The position numbers were made by a program, and so were the translations under genes. Below, in pieces: positions 1-8,676 of a stretch of DNA of 51,171 bases (positions are counted from its first letter, which is position 1; the number at the start of each line of letters is the position of its first letter). The notes under the pieces were generated by a model. That model made no database searches. It worked only from the letters and a program-made list of their open reading frames with translations, and was not told where the DNA came from. Origin of the DNA: Peptococcaceae bacterium BICA1-8 (GTDB taxonomy: Bacteria > Bacillota > Peptococcia > Peptococcales > BICA1-8); the NCBI GenBank assembly GCA_000802045.1, contig JUEF01000076.1:1-51171 (forward strand), written 5' to 3'.

Positions 1-3
1 CGA

Positions 4-23
4 AACCTTAACCTAGCGAAGCG
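4..23. repeat. 20-bp repeat, inverted copy at 28767-28786
   Basis: This 20-base stretch, built around CCTTAACCTAGCG, is exactly reverse-complementary to 28767-28786, 28.8 kb away. Both copies lie in non-coding DNA among CCTAAC/GGTTAG-rich sequence. It belongs to a family of short intergenic repeats in this genome; its function is unknown. Confidence 0.7.
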
Positions 24-29
24 AAACCT

Positions 30-52
30 AAAACTGGCGGAGCCAGTTTTTT
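30..52 (+). terminator. Rho-independent terminator
   Basis: An 8-bp stem AAACTGGC / GCCAGTTT with loop GGA is followed by a T run. It probably ends a gene lying upstream of the window. Confidence 0.7.
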
Positions 53-66
53 GAGGGGGTGTTACT

Positions 67-639
67 ATCAAAGCGAGAATTCTTTCTGCCTTTCTGGAGC
101 TTTCCAGGACCAAAGGCTTTTATAGGTTGACCATGGATGACTTAGCAGCTGAGGCTGGCTTGAGCAAACGTACCCTTTATCGGTATTTTCGCAGTAAGGA
201 TGAAATAATTGAAGCCGCCTTGGATAAGTTTATGGGGGAAGTGGCTACAAAGATTGAAGAATTTGTTTCCACTCATCACAAGCCAGATGAAATCATGGCC
301 CACATGCTGCACAACATCTTACATCATGTGGGGCGCATAATAAACAATCCCCTAGTGCTTGAAGATTTACGCAAGCACTATCCCCATTACTGGAGAAAAA
401 TTGATGACTTTCGCATGGAAAAGGCCCAGCACATCATTAATGCCAAATTTTTTATGGACGGCAAAAACAAGGCTAATATAAGGGATATTGATCCCCGCAT
501 TATAACAACTGCGGTATTGGCCTCAGTCCAGGCAGTAGCCAATCCCGAATTCATCATTACCAATGGCTTGACCTTTGAAGATACTATTAAGCAGCTAATG
601 GAGTTTTTTCAATACGGTTTCATGAAAGAAGAAAAATGA
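67..639 (+). CDS. TetR/AcrR family transcriptional regulator, start codon unclear
   Basis: The N-terminal TetR helix-turn-helix is clear (TMDDLAAEAGLSKRTLYRYF), followed by a helical ligand-binding and dimerisation domain of about 140 residues without a recognisable ligand signature. TetR proteins usually repress neighbouring efflux genes, and an ABC exporter follows. The only ordinary start in frame is TTG at 127, which would cut off HTH helix 1. The frame is open from position 55, and 67-126 encodes a typical TetR helix 1 (IKARILSAFLELSRTKGF). A GAGGGGG ribosome site at 53-59 sits 7 nt before the ATC codon at 67, so I place the start there. That implies a non-AUG start, or a start lost by mutation. 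Family assignment is firm; the start is not. Confidence 0.8.
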   Translation: MKARILSAFLELSRTKGFYRLTMDDLAAEAGLSKRTLYRYFRSKDEIIEAALDKFMGEVATKIEEFVSTHHKPDEIMAHMLHNILHHVGRIINNPLVLEDLRKHYPHYWRKIDDFRMEKAQHIINAKFFMDGKNKANIRDIDPRIITTAVLASVQAVANPEFIITNGLTFEDTIKQLMEFFQYGFMKEEK

Positions 640-641
640 AA

Positions 642-676
642 GGCGGCTTCGAACACGTTTTCGAGGCCGTCTTTTT
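642..676 (+). terminator. Rho-independent terminator after the TetR gene
   Basis: A 12-bp stem with G-U pairs (GGCGGCTTCGAA / TTCGAGGCCGTC) is followed by TTTTT, starting 3 nt after the TetR stop codon. The ABC genes downstream are therefore probably a separate transcript. Confidence 0.8.
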
Positions 677-817
677 ATATGTGTAAGTTTATGTAGTAGT
701 TTTTGAGATTATTTTAAATTAAGGATAAGCATTAAAGGAAATGGATAATAAACTTAAGGCATGCAAAAAATAATTTTGATAGAGATTGGAAATTGGAGTG
801 AAAAGGAGAATCTAAAT

Positions 818-1702
818 GTGAACGTTATTGAAATAAAAAACCTGACCAAGTATTATGGCAAAGCTAGAGGAATTACTGATGTGAGTTTTAATGTTGAAGA
901 GGGAGAAATTTTCGGCTTTATTGGTCCTAACGGTGCAGGAAAATCAACAACCATTAGAACTTTATTGTCACTGATCTACCCGACAAGCGGAAGCGCTAAA
1001 ATATTCGGGAAAGACTGTATAAAATATGGGCCAGAAGTAAAAAAGGAAATAGGTTACTTGCCATCAGAAATTTTTTACTATGACAAAATGAAAGTTATAG
1101 ATTTACTAAAATATTCAGCCAGCTTTTATAAAAAAGAGAGTATTAAAAGAATTCATGAATTAGCTGAAATCATGAATTTGGATCTTAATAAAAAAATTGA
1201 TGACTTATCTTTAGGGAACAAAAAAAAAGTTGGTATTGTTCAGGGATTACTCCATGAACCAAAACTTATCATCCTTGATGAACCTACTAGCGGATTAGAC
1301 CCGCTTATGCAACAAAAATTCTTTGATTTACTATTAGCTGAAAACAAAAAAGGAGTTACTATTCTTTTTTCTTCTCACATTCTCAGTGAAGTTCAGAGAT
1401 TATGTAATCGTGTTGCCATTATTAAAGAAGGAAGAATTGTAAAGGTTGAAAAGATAAGCACCTTAAAAGAAACTAACCACAAAAAATTTAAAATAGAGAT
1501 AGGGGCGGAACTAGAAAAGAATTATTTTAATATTGCTGGTGTCAGCGATTTAGTGGTTAAGGATAAAATGATAAGCTTCTTATATAGAGGGAATATCAAT
1601 TCCATAATAAAAAAGGTTTCCGAAATAGAACTTATAAATCTATGGGTAGAGGAACCAAACCTTGAAGAGATCTTTATGCATTACTATGAAAAGGAGGCCT
1701 AA
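818..1702 (+). CDS. ABC-2 type exporter, ATPase subunit
   Basis: This is the ATP-hydrolysing cytoplasmic subunit of an ABC exporter. It has Walker A GPNGAGKST, a signature region LSLGNKKKVG (a variant of LSGGQ), Walker B LIILDEPTSGLDP, and the switch histidine in SSHIL. The frame opens at 761, but I choose GTG 818: AGGAG at 804-808 is well spaced and MNVIEIKNLTKYYG is the normal start for this family, giving 294 residues. The C-terminal 80 residues are divergent, as is usual. It is followed after 5 nt by two membrane subunits. TetR-linked ABC-2 exporters of this shape often export drugs, peptides or lipids; the substrate here is unknown. Confidence 0.9.
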   Translation: MNVIEIKNLTKYYGKARGITDVSFNVEEGEIFGFIGPNGAGKSTTIRTLLSLIYPTSGSAKIFGKDCIKYGPEVKKEIGYLPSEIFYYDKMKVIDLLKYSASFYKKESIKRIHELAEIMNLDLNKKIDDLSLGNKKKVGIVQGLLHEPKLIILDEPTSGLDPLMQQKFFDLLLAENKKGVTILFSSHILSEVQRLCNRVAIIKEGRIVKVEKISTLKETNHKKFKIEIGAELEKNYFNIAGVSDLVVKDKMISFLYRGNINSIIKKVSEIELINLWVEEPNLEEIFMHYYEKEA

Positions 1703-1707
1703 AAGCT

Positions 1708-2505
1708 ATGAATATGTATCTGCATGAATTGAAGGCTTATCGGAAATCCACTATTATTTGGACACTATCCTTAGTTGGGTTGACTGTTCTTTTCTTTTCA
1801 ATGTTTCCCGCTATTTCTCAGGAAGCGGAAGAGTTTAAAAAGGTAATGGAAGGCTTTCCAGAGGCAATAAGATTGGCATTAGGTCTTTCTGTAGAAAATA
1901 TAGGTTCAATTTTAGGATTTTATTCTTATGTATTTTTATATATTTCACTTTGTGGAGCAATTCAGGCTATGAATTTAGGTGTGTCCATTGTATCTAAGGA
2001 AGTACGTGAAAAAACAGCTGACTTCCTTTTAACAAAACCTGTTACCCGTACCCAAATTATGACTGCAAAGCTTTTGGCAGCTTTAACCTCATTAGTAATC
2101 ACAAATGTTTTTTACTTAGCAGCTGCAACAACTATGGCATCCCTAGTAGCGACACAAGAGTATAGTACAAAAATATTCTTGATGATATCTCTCACATTGT
2201 TTTTTCTTCAGCTTATTTTTCTGGCTTTAGGAATAATAATTTCTATTGTGGCTCCTAGGATTAAATCAGTACTTCCAATCTCTCTAGCAACTGTTTTCAC
2301 GTTTTTTATCATTAGTGCCTTAGCTTCTACTACTGGCGATGATGCTTTACGTTATCTGACTCCCTTTAAGTATTTTGACCTAGCCTATATTATGAAAAAT
2401 TCCACTTATGAGGCTTCCTTTATTATTGTAGCCATAGGATTTATTGCTGCAGCGATTACGGTCAGTTACTTTATTTATAGTAGAAAGGATATCCATGCAG
2501 TTTAG
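1708..2505 (+). CDS. ABC-2 type exporter, permease subunit 1
   Basis: A 265-residue membrane protein with about six hydrophobic segments and the ABC-2 permease layout. A short cytoplasmic N-terminus (MYLHELKAYRKSTIIW) precedes TM1, and the conserved cytoplasmic motif SKEVREKTADFLLTKPVTR lies near residues 95-115. AAGGAGG at 1691-1697 supports ATG 1708. It is a paralogue of the next gene, with the same length and the same SKE-REKTA-FL-KPV-R motif. The two probably form a heterodimeric pore driven by the ATPase encoded just upstream. Confidence 0.88.
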   Translation: MNMYLHELKAYRKSTIIWTLSLVGLTVLFFSMFPAISQEAEEFKKVMEGFPEAIRLALGLSVENIGSILGFYSYVFLYISLCGAIQAMNLGVSIVSKEVREKTADFLLTKPVTRTQIMTAKLLAALTSLVITNVFYLAAATTMASLVATQEYSTKIFLMISLTLFFLQLIFLALGIIISIVAPRIKSVLPISLATVFTFFIISALASTTGDDALRYLTPFKYFDLAYIMKNSTYEASFIIVAIGFIAAAITVSYFIYSRKDIHAV

Positions 2506-2518
2506 GAGGGTTCAAGTT

Positions 2519-3313
2519 ATGAACGTATTTATTAGAGAAATGAAGTCCAATAGGAAATCCCTGATTATATGGTGCATTGGGATATTCTTACTGATTGCTA
2601 GTAGTATGGGAAAATATGCTGGTTTGTCAGCCTCTGGTCAATCAATGAATGAATTACTAGCTCAAATGCCAAAATCTTTTCAGGCTATTATGGGTATTGG
2701 TACCTTCGACTTATCAACACCCATTGGTTATTATGGAGTACTTTTTGCTTACTTGGTTGTTATGGCAACTATCCATGCTACAATGCTGGGAGCTAATATA
2801 ATTTCTAAAGAAGAACGAGAAAAAACAGCAGAGTTTTTGTTTGCAAAACCTGTTTCAAGGAATAGGATAATAACCTCAAAACTATTGGCTTCCTTTGTAA
2901 ATATATTGATATTTAATTTTGTTACTTTAATTTCCTCAAATTTTTTGGTACAAAATTATAGCAGTCAAGCGATAATCGGGGACATAACAATATTAATGGG
3001 TGGGATGTTTATCTTACAGCTGATGTTTTTATTTATTGGGACAGCAATTGCAGCCATAAGTAAAAATCCCAAAACTGCGCCGTCACTATCTACAGGGACA
3101 CTCTTGATTACATTTATGTTATCTGTTGCGATAGATATGAACAGCAGAATAGAAAAATTAAAATACCTTACTCCCTTTAAATATTATGACGCCAAAATTC
3201 TGTTATTTGATAGAAATTTTGATGCAGTGTATTTAATACAATCGGCTGTTATTATTTCGGTATTATTTAGAATAACATATGTATTTTATAAAAAGAGAGA
3301 TTTGTATATTTAG
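2519..3313 (+). CDS. ABC-2 type exporter, permease subunit 2
   Basis: A 264-residue membrane protein with six predicted TM segments and SKEEREKTAEFLFAKPVSR, matching its upstream paralogue. The ribosome site AGGAGGG overlaps the stop codon of the first permease and fixes the start at ATG 2519 rather than the in-frame start at 2444. This suggests translational coupling and equal subunit amounts. The two permeases look like a tandem gene duplication that has since diverged. It is the last gene of the exporter operon; the next gene runs convergently. Confidence 0.88.
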   Translation: MNVFIREMKSNRKSLIIWCIGIFLLIASSMGKYAGLSASGQSMNELLAQMPKSFQAIMGIGTFDLSTPIGYYGVLFAYLVVMATIHATMLGANIISKEEREKTAEFLFAKPVSRNRIITSKLLASFVNILIFNFVTLISSNFLVQNYSSQAIIGDITILMGGMFILQLMFLFIGTAIAAISKNPKTAPSLSTGTLLITFMLSVAIDMNSRIEKLKYLTPFKYYDAKILLFDRNFDAVYLIQSAVIISVLFRITYVFYKKRDLYI

Positions 3314-3328
3314 TGAAATATTTCTATA

Positions 3329-5455
3329 TTATTTATACTTACATAATACTGCTTTAATGGCTAAGTAATCTACTTCTTCTGGTAGACTTTCCTTAATGGG
3401 CTTTAAATGCCCTCCACCGACTTTTTTGATGGCTTGCAAAATGAGGTCTTCATATTCTTGCGGGATAAAGGCATCAAGGTTTACGGCTAATCCTTCTAAA
3501 GCACATTGAATAATATGATTTTGAGTAGTGATAAGGGTTAGCTCTCTTTGCTGGGCAATTTCCTCTAAAGGTAACCCTGTTAGATATAATTCTAAGGTTA
3601 ATAAATGGCTTGGTGTTTTATCAATTTTATTCATAAGCTTAGCTGTTTCTTTAGCCTCTTTTATCACATTTAGTGATATATCATTATCTTCAGCATACTT
3701 TCTGATTTGGGCTAAAAATTCAGCTCCATATTTTTGCAACTTATTTTCCCCTACGCCTTTAATTTTTAATAAAGCTTGAGCGTCTTGGGGGTAAAATTTA
3801 CTCATTTCCTTTAAAGTACTATCAGGAAAAATAATGTAGGGAGGTACATTTTCTCTATTAGATATTTCTTTACGTAATTGTTTAAGAAGTTCAAATAAGG
3901 AATTATCCTCTGGTAACCTTTCTTTTTTCTTTTGGACCTTTTGGTAGACCTTTTGATCATCTTTTAGAACCGATAAGGCTTTTTCTTCGATTTTTACTAC
4001 AGGGTACTGCCCCTCAGTCAGACTAAGATAACCATCAGCTACTAAGAGGTTGATTATATCCCTGATTTCTTTTTCAGTTGCTTCCTTAATAATTCCATAG
4101 GTAGATAAACGGTCGCAGTTTAATTCCAGGACCTTCTTATTTTTCGAGCCTTTAAGAACCTGAGCAATGAAGGTACTGCCATATCTTTGTTTGAGGCGAA
4201 TAATACAAGAGAAAATTTTCAGTGCATCAACTGTAATATCTACTAATTCGCTGTCATCGGTACAGGTAGAACAATATGCACAATCTGCAGACACATCCTC
4301 CTCACCAAAGTATTCCAGAATAAATTTGCGAAGGCAGTTTGGGGTATAGCAATAATCTATAATTTCCTGGAGCTTTTTATATTCATTACTCTTTCTCTCA
4401 GGGGCAGAGACCGATTGTTCAATCATAAATTTCTGCAATAAAATATCTTGGGGTGCAAATAAGAGAATACATTGACTAGGCTCACCATCCCTACCAGCCC
4501 GTCCAGCTTCTTGATAATAAGCCTCTACATTTTTTGGTAGATTATAATGAATTACAAATCTGACATTAGATTTATCAATACCCATTCCAAAGGCATTTGT
4601 TGCTACAATTATATTATTATTATCAAAAAGGAAAGCTTCCTGATTTTGTTTCCTCTCTGCTGTAGTAAGTCCGGCATGGTATTTTGTAGGGTTAAATCCA
4701 GCGAGGGATAATTCTTTATATATACTCTCTACTTCCTTCCGGGTTGCAGCATAAATAATCCCTACCTGGTCTCTATTATTTCGTACATAGTCTAAAATGT
4801 AATCCCTTTTATTTTCTCCTCTAACTACCGATAGAAAAAGGTTTTCACGATTAAAACCGGTAATATAAATATTGGGCTTATTAAGTGTTAATAGATTAAC
4901 CACATCATTTTTTACTTCCTCAGTAGCTGTAGCAGTAAAAGCACCAATTATAGGCTTTTTTGGTAAACTTTTAATAAAGGCAGGAATATGGCGATAGCTA
5001 GGTCTAAAATCATGACCCCACTGGGATACACAATGGGCCTCATCCACAGCCACAAAATCTATTTGTAAATTGCTGATAAGGGAAGCAAAGCCTCCAGACT
5101 CTAATCTTTCGGGAGCAATATATAATAATTTGCACTTCCCTAGCTTGACTTGATAAATTCTTTTTTCTGTTTCGGCAAAGCTTAAGGAACTATTGATAAA
5201 AGTAGCGGGTATTCCCATATTTTCCAGGGTATCTACTTGATCCTTCATTAGGGAAATCAAGGGGGAAATGACCAGTGTTACTCCTTCTAATAACAGAGCA
5301 GGTATTTGATAGCACAGTGACTTACCGGCACCTGTAGGCATGATTACAAAGGTATCTTGCTTTTTTAAGATACTCATTATAATATCCTCTTGCCCTTTTT
5401 TAAAATTATCATAGCCAAAATATTTCTTCAATATATGCAGTGTTTTAGTATACAT
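3329..5455 (-). CDS. recQ: ATP-dependent DNA helicase RecQ
   Basis: A superfamily 2 3'-5' DNA helicase involved in recombination and replication-fork repair. Motif I is MPTGAGKSLCYQ and motif II is DEAHCVSQWGHDFRPSY, which includes the RecQ aromatic loop. SAT-like TATATEE and the motif VI region YYQEAGRAGRDG follow. The four zinc-binding cysteines lie in CLRKFI...CAYCSTC near residue 380, then the RQC winged helix, an HRDC domain (about 520-590) and a C-terminal helix-turn-helix extension. At 708 residues it is longer than E. coli RecQ because of that extension. ATG at 5455 is preferred because AAGGAG lies 6 nt upstream; an in-frame start at 5488 lacks a ribosome site. It is monocistronic and convergent with the exporter operon. 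Confidence 0.95.
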   Translation of the reverse strand: MYTKTLHILKKYFGYDNFKKGQEDIIMSILKKQDTFVIMPTGAGKSLCYQIPALLLEGVTLVISPLISLMKDQVDTLENMGIPATFINSSLSFAETEKRIYQVKLGKCKLLYIAPERLESGGFASLISNLQIDFVAVDEAHCVSQWGHDFRPSYRHIPAFIKSLPKKPIIGAFTATATEEVKNDVVNLLTLNKPNIYITGFNRENLFLSVVRGENKRDYILDYVRNNRDQVGIIYAATRKEVESIYKELSLAGFNPTKYHAGLTTAERKQNQEAFLFDNNNIIVATNAFGMGIDKSNVRFVIHYNLPKNVEAYYQEAGRAGRDGEPSQCILLFAPQDILLQKFMIEQSVSAPERKSNEYKKLQEIIDYCYTPNCLRKFILEYFGEEDVSADCAYCSTCTDDSELVDITVDALKIFSCIIRLKQRYGSTFIAQVLKGSKNKKVLELNCDRLSTYGIIKEATEKEIRDIINLLVADGYLSLTEGQYPVVKIEEKALSVLKDDQKVYQKVQKKKERLPEDNSLFELLKQLRKEISNRENVPPYIIFPDSTLKEMSKFYPQDAQALLKIKGVGENKLQKYGAEFLAQIRKYAEDNDISLNVIKEAKETAKLMNKIDKTPSHLLTLELYLTGLPLEEIAQQRELTLITTQNHIIQCALEGLAVNLDAFIPQEYEDLILQAIKKVGGGHLKPIKESLPEEVDYLAIKAVLCKYK

Positions 5456-5557
5456 AAAATTCTCCTTAAAAAAAATATTAAGTAACAATGTTAGACAAAG
5501 ACACCATTAATGCCTCTTTTTTTTATGATATATATTAAGTTAAATTACACATTTACT

Positions 5558-5586
5558 TTGACATTGGCGAAAGGTGGGAGTTTAAT
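5558..5586 (+). promoter_or_regulatory. Sigma-A type promoter for the amidohydrolase gene
   Basis: TTGACA at 5558-5563 and TTTAAT at 5581-5586 are separated by 17 bp. The promoter points at the gene starting at 5644 and leaves a leader of roughly 50 nt. Confidence 0.6.
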
Positions 5587-5643
5587 GTTAAAGTAGAGAA
5601 GATAGAATAATATGTACAGATAAGCTTAAGGGAAGGGATGTTT

Positions 5644-6519
5644 ATGAAAATAATTGATGCCCATCTTCATTTTTCAAACAGAGAGGGCTTAAAAAAAACT
5701 TCCAGGGAAATTTCGCAAATAGATTATAGTGCCAAAGGGCTAGAAAAAGAGTTTAGAGAAGCAAATGTGGTTGCTGGAATTGTTATGAATACACCTGGAC
5801 GGGACCCTTATGAGTCTTTTGAACATCCAATGGAATTAGCTCTGGAGGATGGAACTCTAGATTGTCTGCTCTCCTGCGTTGGAGTCAATCCGGTAGAACT
5901 GCAAAAGGATAGTCGGGAATTGTTAATTATTGAAGAAGAGCTTACAAAGAGTTGGACAACAGGTATTAAAATATATGCAGGTTACTTTCATTATTACGTT
6001 TATGATCCAATCTATGACCCTATATACGAGCTTGCTAAAAAATACAAGGTTCCTGTTGCCATTCATTGTGGAGATACCCAATCAGCTCAAGGACTTTTAA
6101 AATATTCCCACCCTCTAACTATAGATGAGCTGGCTGTTAATCATCCGGATCAAAATTTTATTATTTGTCACTTAGGGGTTCCCTGGGTTATGGACACAGC
6201 TGAATTAGTCCTAAAAAATCCTAATGTTTATGCAGATGTATCAGGGCTTATTGCAGGAAACAAAGAACAAGTGCTGCGGATGAAGGATACCAGGTTATAT
6301 GTTGAGTTAATCCAGCAGGGCTTAGTATATGCCAATCGATATGACAAGTTTTTATTCGGATCAGACTGGCCTCTAGTGCCAATTGCACCTTATATAGAAT
6401 TTATTAAGCATCTAATACCAGAAGAATATCATGAGGATGTATTTTATAATAATGCCCTTAATGTCTTCCCGAAAATGAAGGATACTATCGATTCACTAGA
6501 TGAACAAAATAAGCCTTGA
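5644..6519 (+). CDS. Amidohydrolase-2 (TIM-barrel metal-dependent hydrolase) family protein
   Basis: The N-terminal IDAHLHF supplies the HxH metal ligands of the amidohydrolase superfamily. AIHCGD near residue 145 and ICHLGVPW near 177 give further His ligands, and GSDWPL near 240 gives the catalytic Asp. This is the layout of the amidohydrolase-2 family, which includes decarboxylases such as ACMSD and lactone hydrolases; the actual reaction cannot be named. ATG 5644 is chosen over ATG 5638 because the AAGGGAAGG ribosome site at 5628-5636 would be too close to the latter. It has its own promoter and terminator, so it is probably transcribed alone. Confidence 0.82.
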   Translation: MKIIDAHLHFSNREGLKKTSREISQIDYSAKGLEKEFREANVVAGIVMNTPGRDPYESFEHPMELALEDGTLDCLLSCVGVNPVELQKDSRELLIIEEELTKSWTTGIKIYAGYFHYYVYDPIYDPIYELAKKYKVPVAIHCGDTQSAQGLLKYSHPLTIDELAVNHPDQNFIICHLGVPWVMDTAELVLKNPNVYADVSGLIAGNKEQVLRMKDTRLYVELIQQGLVYANRYDKFLFGSDWPLVPIAPYIEFIKHLIPEEYHEDVFYNNALNVFPKMKDTIDSLDEQNKP

Positions 6520-6538
6520 AATCAAGGGCTTATTTTTT
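6505..6538 (+). terminator. Rho-independent terminator after the amidohydrolase gene
   Basis: AATAAGCCTTGA pairs with TCAAGGGCTTATT with one bulged base, followed by seven Ts. The stop codon lies inside the stem. Confidence 0.8.
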
Positions 6539-6586
6539 TAACACTATAAAAAGTATAAAGTTGGTAAGAAAAAGGTCTAGTTTCTA

Positions 6587-6615
6587 TTGACAAACAATAG
6601 ATTAGGTAATATATT
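6587..6615 (+). promoter_or_regulatory. Promoter of the MarR operon
   Basis: TTGACA at 6587-6592 and TATATT at 6610-6615 with a 17-bp spacer. The -10 box is embedded in the first of two palindromes, which suits repression by the operon's own MarR protein. Confidence 0.75.
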
Positions 6616-6640
6616 ACTTATATAGGTAATATATTACCTA
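6603..6640. promoter_or_regulatory. Two tandem palindromic operators, probably for MarR
   Basis: Site 1 at 6603-6620 is TAGGTAATATATTACTTA, with one mismatch to perfect symmetry. Site 2 at 6623-6640 is TAGGTAATATATTACCTA, a perfect 18-bp palindrome. Their centres are 20 bp apart, about two helical turns, so two dimers could bind on the same face of DNA. Site 1 covers the -10 box. Confidence 0.75.
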
Positions 6641-6666
6641 ATGAAAAAAGTTAAAAAGGAGGATTT

Positions 6667-7131
6667 ATGGATAATAATGATAATCTTGAAAAACAAAAAT
6701 ATATTTTTGGAAGTATTTTTTTATTATCAAATAAACTACAGGTAATAATGGACCGTGATTTAGCAAGTTATGATTTGACTGCAAAACAATGGTTTTTAAC
6801 AGCAATAATGGAGGAATTCTTTAAAAGCCCTCCTACTCTTAGTGAATTAGCAGAAGCTATGGGCAGCACCCATCAAAATGTGAAGCAAATTGCCCTTAAA
6901 CTTCAGAATAAGAATCTATTAGAAATGCAAAAGGATGAAGAGGACCGTAGGGCAACCCGATTGAAGCTAACTGAGAAAAGCTATGCCTTTTGGGAAAAAC
7001 GGCAGGAGCAAAGCAAAGACTTACTTAAGGAGTTTTTTGAAGACTTAAGTGAAGAAGAACTAAATATAATGTGTTATGGGTTAAATAAGCTATATGAAAA
7101 GCTGCTAAAGCTAGGAGAAACGCAAAAATAG
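6667..7131 (+). CDS. MarR family transcriptional regulator
   Basis: A 154-residue winged-helix protein. The recognition region is PPTLSELAEAMGSTHQNVKQIALKL near residues 55-80, followed by the typical MarR wing DEEDRRATRLKLTEK. Flanking helices would form the dimer interface. AAGGAGG lies just before ATG 6667. It is first in an operon with a flavodoxin-like protein and a membrane protein, and two palindromic operators overlap the promoter, so autorepression is likely. No cysteine stands out as an obvious redox sensor; the ligand is unknown. Confidence 0.92.
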   Translation: MDNNDNLEKQKYIFGSIFLLSNKLQVIMDRDLASYDLTAKQWFLTAIMEEFFKSPPTLSELAEAMGSTHQNVKQIALKLQNKNLLEMQKDEEDRRATRLKLTEKSYAFWEKRQEQSKDLLKEFFEDLSEEELNIMCYGLNKLYEKLLKLGETQK

Positions 7132-7169
7132 TCTCGTTAGAAAAGAAACATATTTAGGAGGGTATTGGG

Positions 7170-7646
7170 ATGAGTACATTAATTGTTTATTCAACCAAGT
7201 ACGGCTGTGCAGAGAAGTGTGCGAGAATGTTATCTGAAAAAATAACCGGCAAAGTTGATTTATGCAATTTGAAAACTTCGAAGGCTGTAGATCTTGCGGC
7301 ATATGATAAGGTCGTTATTGGCGGTTCTATATACATAGGGAAGGTTCAAAAAGAAGTAAGCCGTTTTTGTTTAGAAAATATGAGTATTCTAAAAGAGAAA
7401 AAATTAGGACTATTCATTTGCGGGATGTTTAAAGAACATGCTGAAAAGGAATTAAAGGATTCTTTTCCTGTAGAACTTTTAAATAATGCTCTAGCCAAGG
7501 AATTTTTGGGAGGAGAGTTTGTATTTAAAAAAATGAATCCTGTTGAAAGGCTGATGGTGAAAAAAATAGCTAAAGTAGACAAAGAATTAACAGATATTTT
7601 AGAGGAAAATGTTAATAAAATCGTTCACTCCATGAATAATATTTAA
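7170..7646 (+). CDS. Flavodoxin-domain protein
   Basis: A 158-residue protein starting with the FMN phosphate-binding loop of flavodoxins, VYSTKYGCAEKCA. IGGSIYIGK near residue 50 and LFICGMF near 88 supply the other flavin loops. The YSTKYG/GGSIY pattern is closest to the flavodoxin-like protoporphyrinogen oxidase (HemG) and menaquinone-linked group rather than short-chain electron-transfer flavodoxins. The role is FMN-dependent electron transfer, partner unknown. AGGAGGG precedes ATG 7170. It lies 38 nt after the MarR gene and is probably co-regulated by it. Confidence 0.82.
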   Translation: MSTLIVYSTKYGCAEKCARMLSEKITGKVDLCNLKTSKAVDLAAYDKVVIGGSIYIGKVQKEVSRFCLENMSILKEKKLGLFICGMFKEHAEKELKDSFPVELLNNALAKEFLGGEFVFKKMNPVERLMVKKIAKVDKELTDILEENVNKIVHSMNNI

Positions 7647-7691
7647 AAATTTAAAAAATAAAGATTAAAGATACGAAGGGAAGGATTTACC

Positions 7692-8573
7692 GTGAAATTT
7701 CAAAGAATAATTACGTTACTAATTTTGTGTATTGCAGTATTTTCATTAGTCGCAACTACAGCCGGCATATTTTCCAATGAGGGTCCGGGACCTTATGAGC
7801 ATACATCTGTTCGCGGAGAGACAGTATTAATTTATGGAAACGGCATTTATCAGCATATGTCGGCTGAAGTTGCTCCCCAAGGAATTGCCCAGGATGTTGT
7901 CACAATGTTTTTAGGAATACCCTTACTATTAATAGGGCTCTATTTGTCACAAAAAGGCTCGCTGCGAGGTAGAATACTGCTGGCAGGGACGTTAGGGTAT
8001 TTTTTAGTTACCTATCTTTTTTATTTGGTTATGGGCATGTTTAATAAAATGTACCTGGTTTATGTAATTCTCCTTTCAACTAGTTTCTTTGCTTTTTTCC
8101 TAACAATACTTTCGTTTAATATTGGGAATTTGAGTTCCTCCTTTAATAGGAAAACACCTATCAGGTTTGTGGGGGGATTTCTCATATTTAATACACTAGC
8201 TATTGCCCTGCTTTGGCTGCAAATAGTTGTACCACCCCTACTAAAAGGAGCAATTCCTTTAGAGGTTGAACATTATACAACTCTGATTGTTCAGGGGCTG
8301 GATTTGTCAATTCTTTTACCTCTAGCATTTTTATCTGGAGCGCTTTTAATCAAGAAAAGACCCTTGGGATATTTAATGGCGCCGGTTTATATTGTCTTTT
8401 TATCCATTTTGATGACAGCACTTACAGCCAAAGTAATTGCGATGAATGGAGGTTTACCAGTGATTATCATTATTCCTTTATTTAATTTATTAGCGATCTT
8501 GTGCTCGGTTCTGATTTTAAAAAATATTAATGATCAAGTTCATCGTGATATTGGTAATTCTCGTTGGATTTAA
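7692..8573 (+). CDS. Conserved membrane protein of the MarR operon
   Basis: A 293-residue protein with an N-terminal hydrophobic segment (ITLLILCIAVFSLVATTAGI), a polar segment of about 50 residues that probably lies outside the cell, and seven or so further TM helices. I recognise no family. GTG 7692 follows an AAGGGAAGGA ribosome site. It is the last gene of the MarR / flavodoxin operon and is followed by a strong terminator. The context suggests a membrane partner or stress-response protein of that operon; this is only inference. Confidence 0.7.
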   Translation: MKFQRIITLLILCIAVFSLVATTAGIFSNEGPGPYEHTSVRGETVLIYGNGIYQHMSAEVAPQGIAQDVVTMFLGIPLLLIGLYLSQKGSLRGRILLAGTLGYFLVTYLFYLVMGMFNKMYLVYVILLSTSFFAFFLTILSFNIGNLSSSFNRKTPIRFVGGFLIFNTLAIALLWLQIVVPPLLKGAIPLEVEHYTTLIVQGLDLSILLPLAFLSGALLIKKRPLGYLMAPVYIVFLSILMTALTAKVIAMNGGLPVIIIIPLFNLLAILCSVLILKNINDQVHRDIGNSRWI

Positions 8574-8578
8574 ACAAA

Positions 8579-8616
8579 AGTGACAAGAGGGTAGGTTCAC
8601 CCCTTGTCGCTTTTTT
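8579..8616 (+). terminator. Rho-independent terminator of the MarR operon
   Basis: GTGACAAGAGGG pairs with CCCCTTGTCGC through an AT-rich loop and is followed by six Ts. Confidence 0.8.
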
Positions 8617-8676
8617 CTTTTCTTTTTGTTGTATAATATATTGGTAAAGTGTAGTAATAATCAAAGGAGCTTAAAG

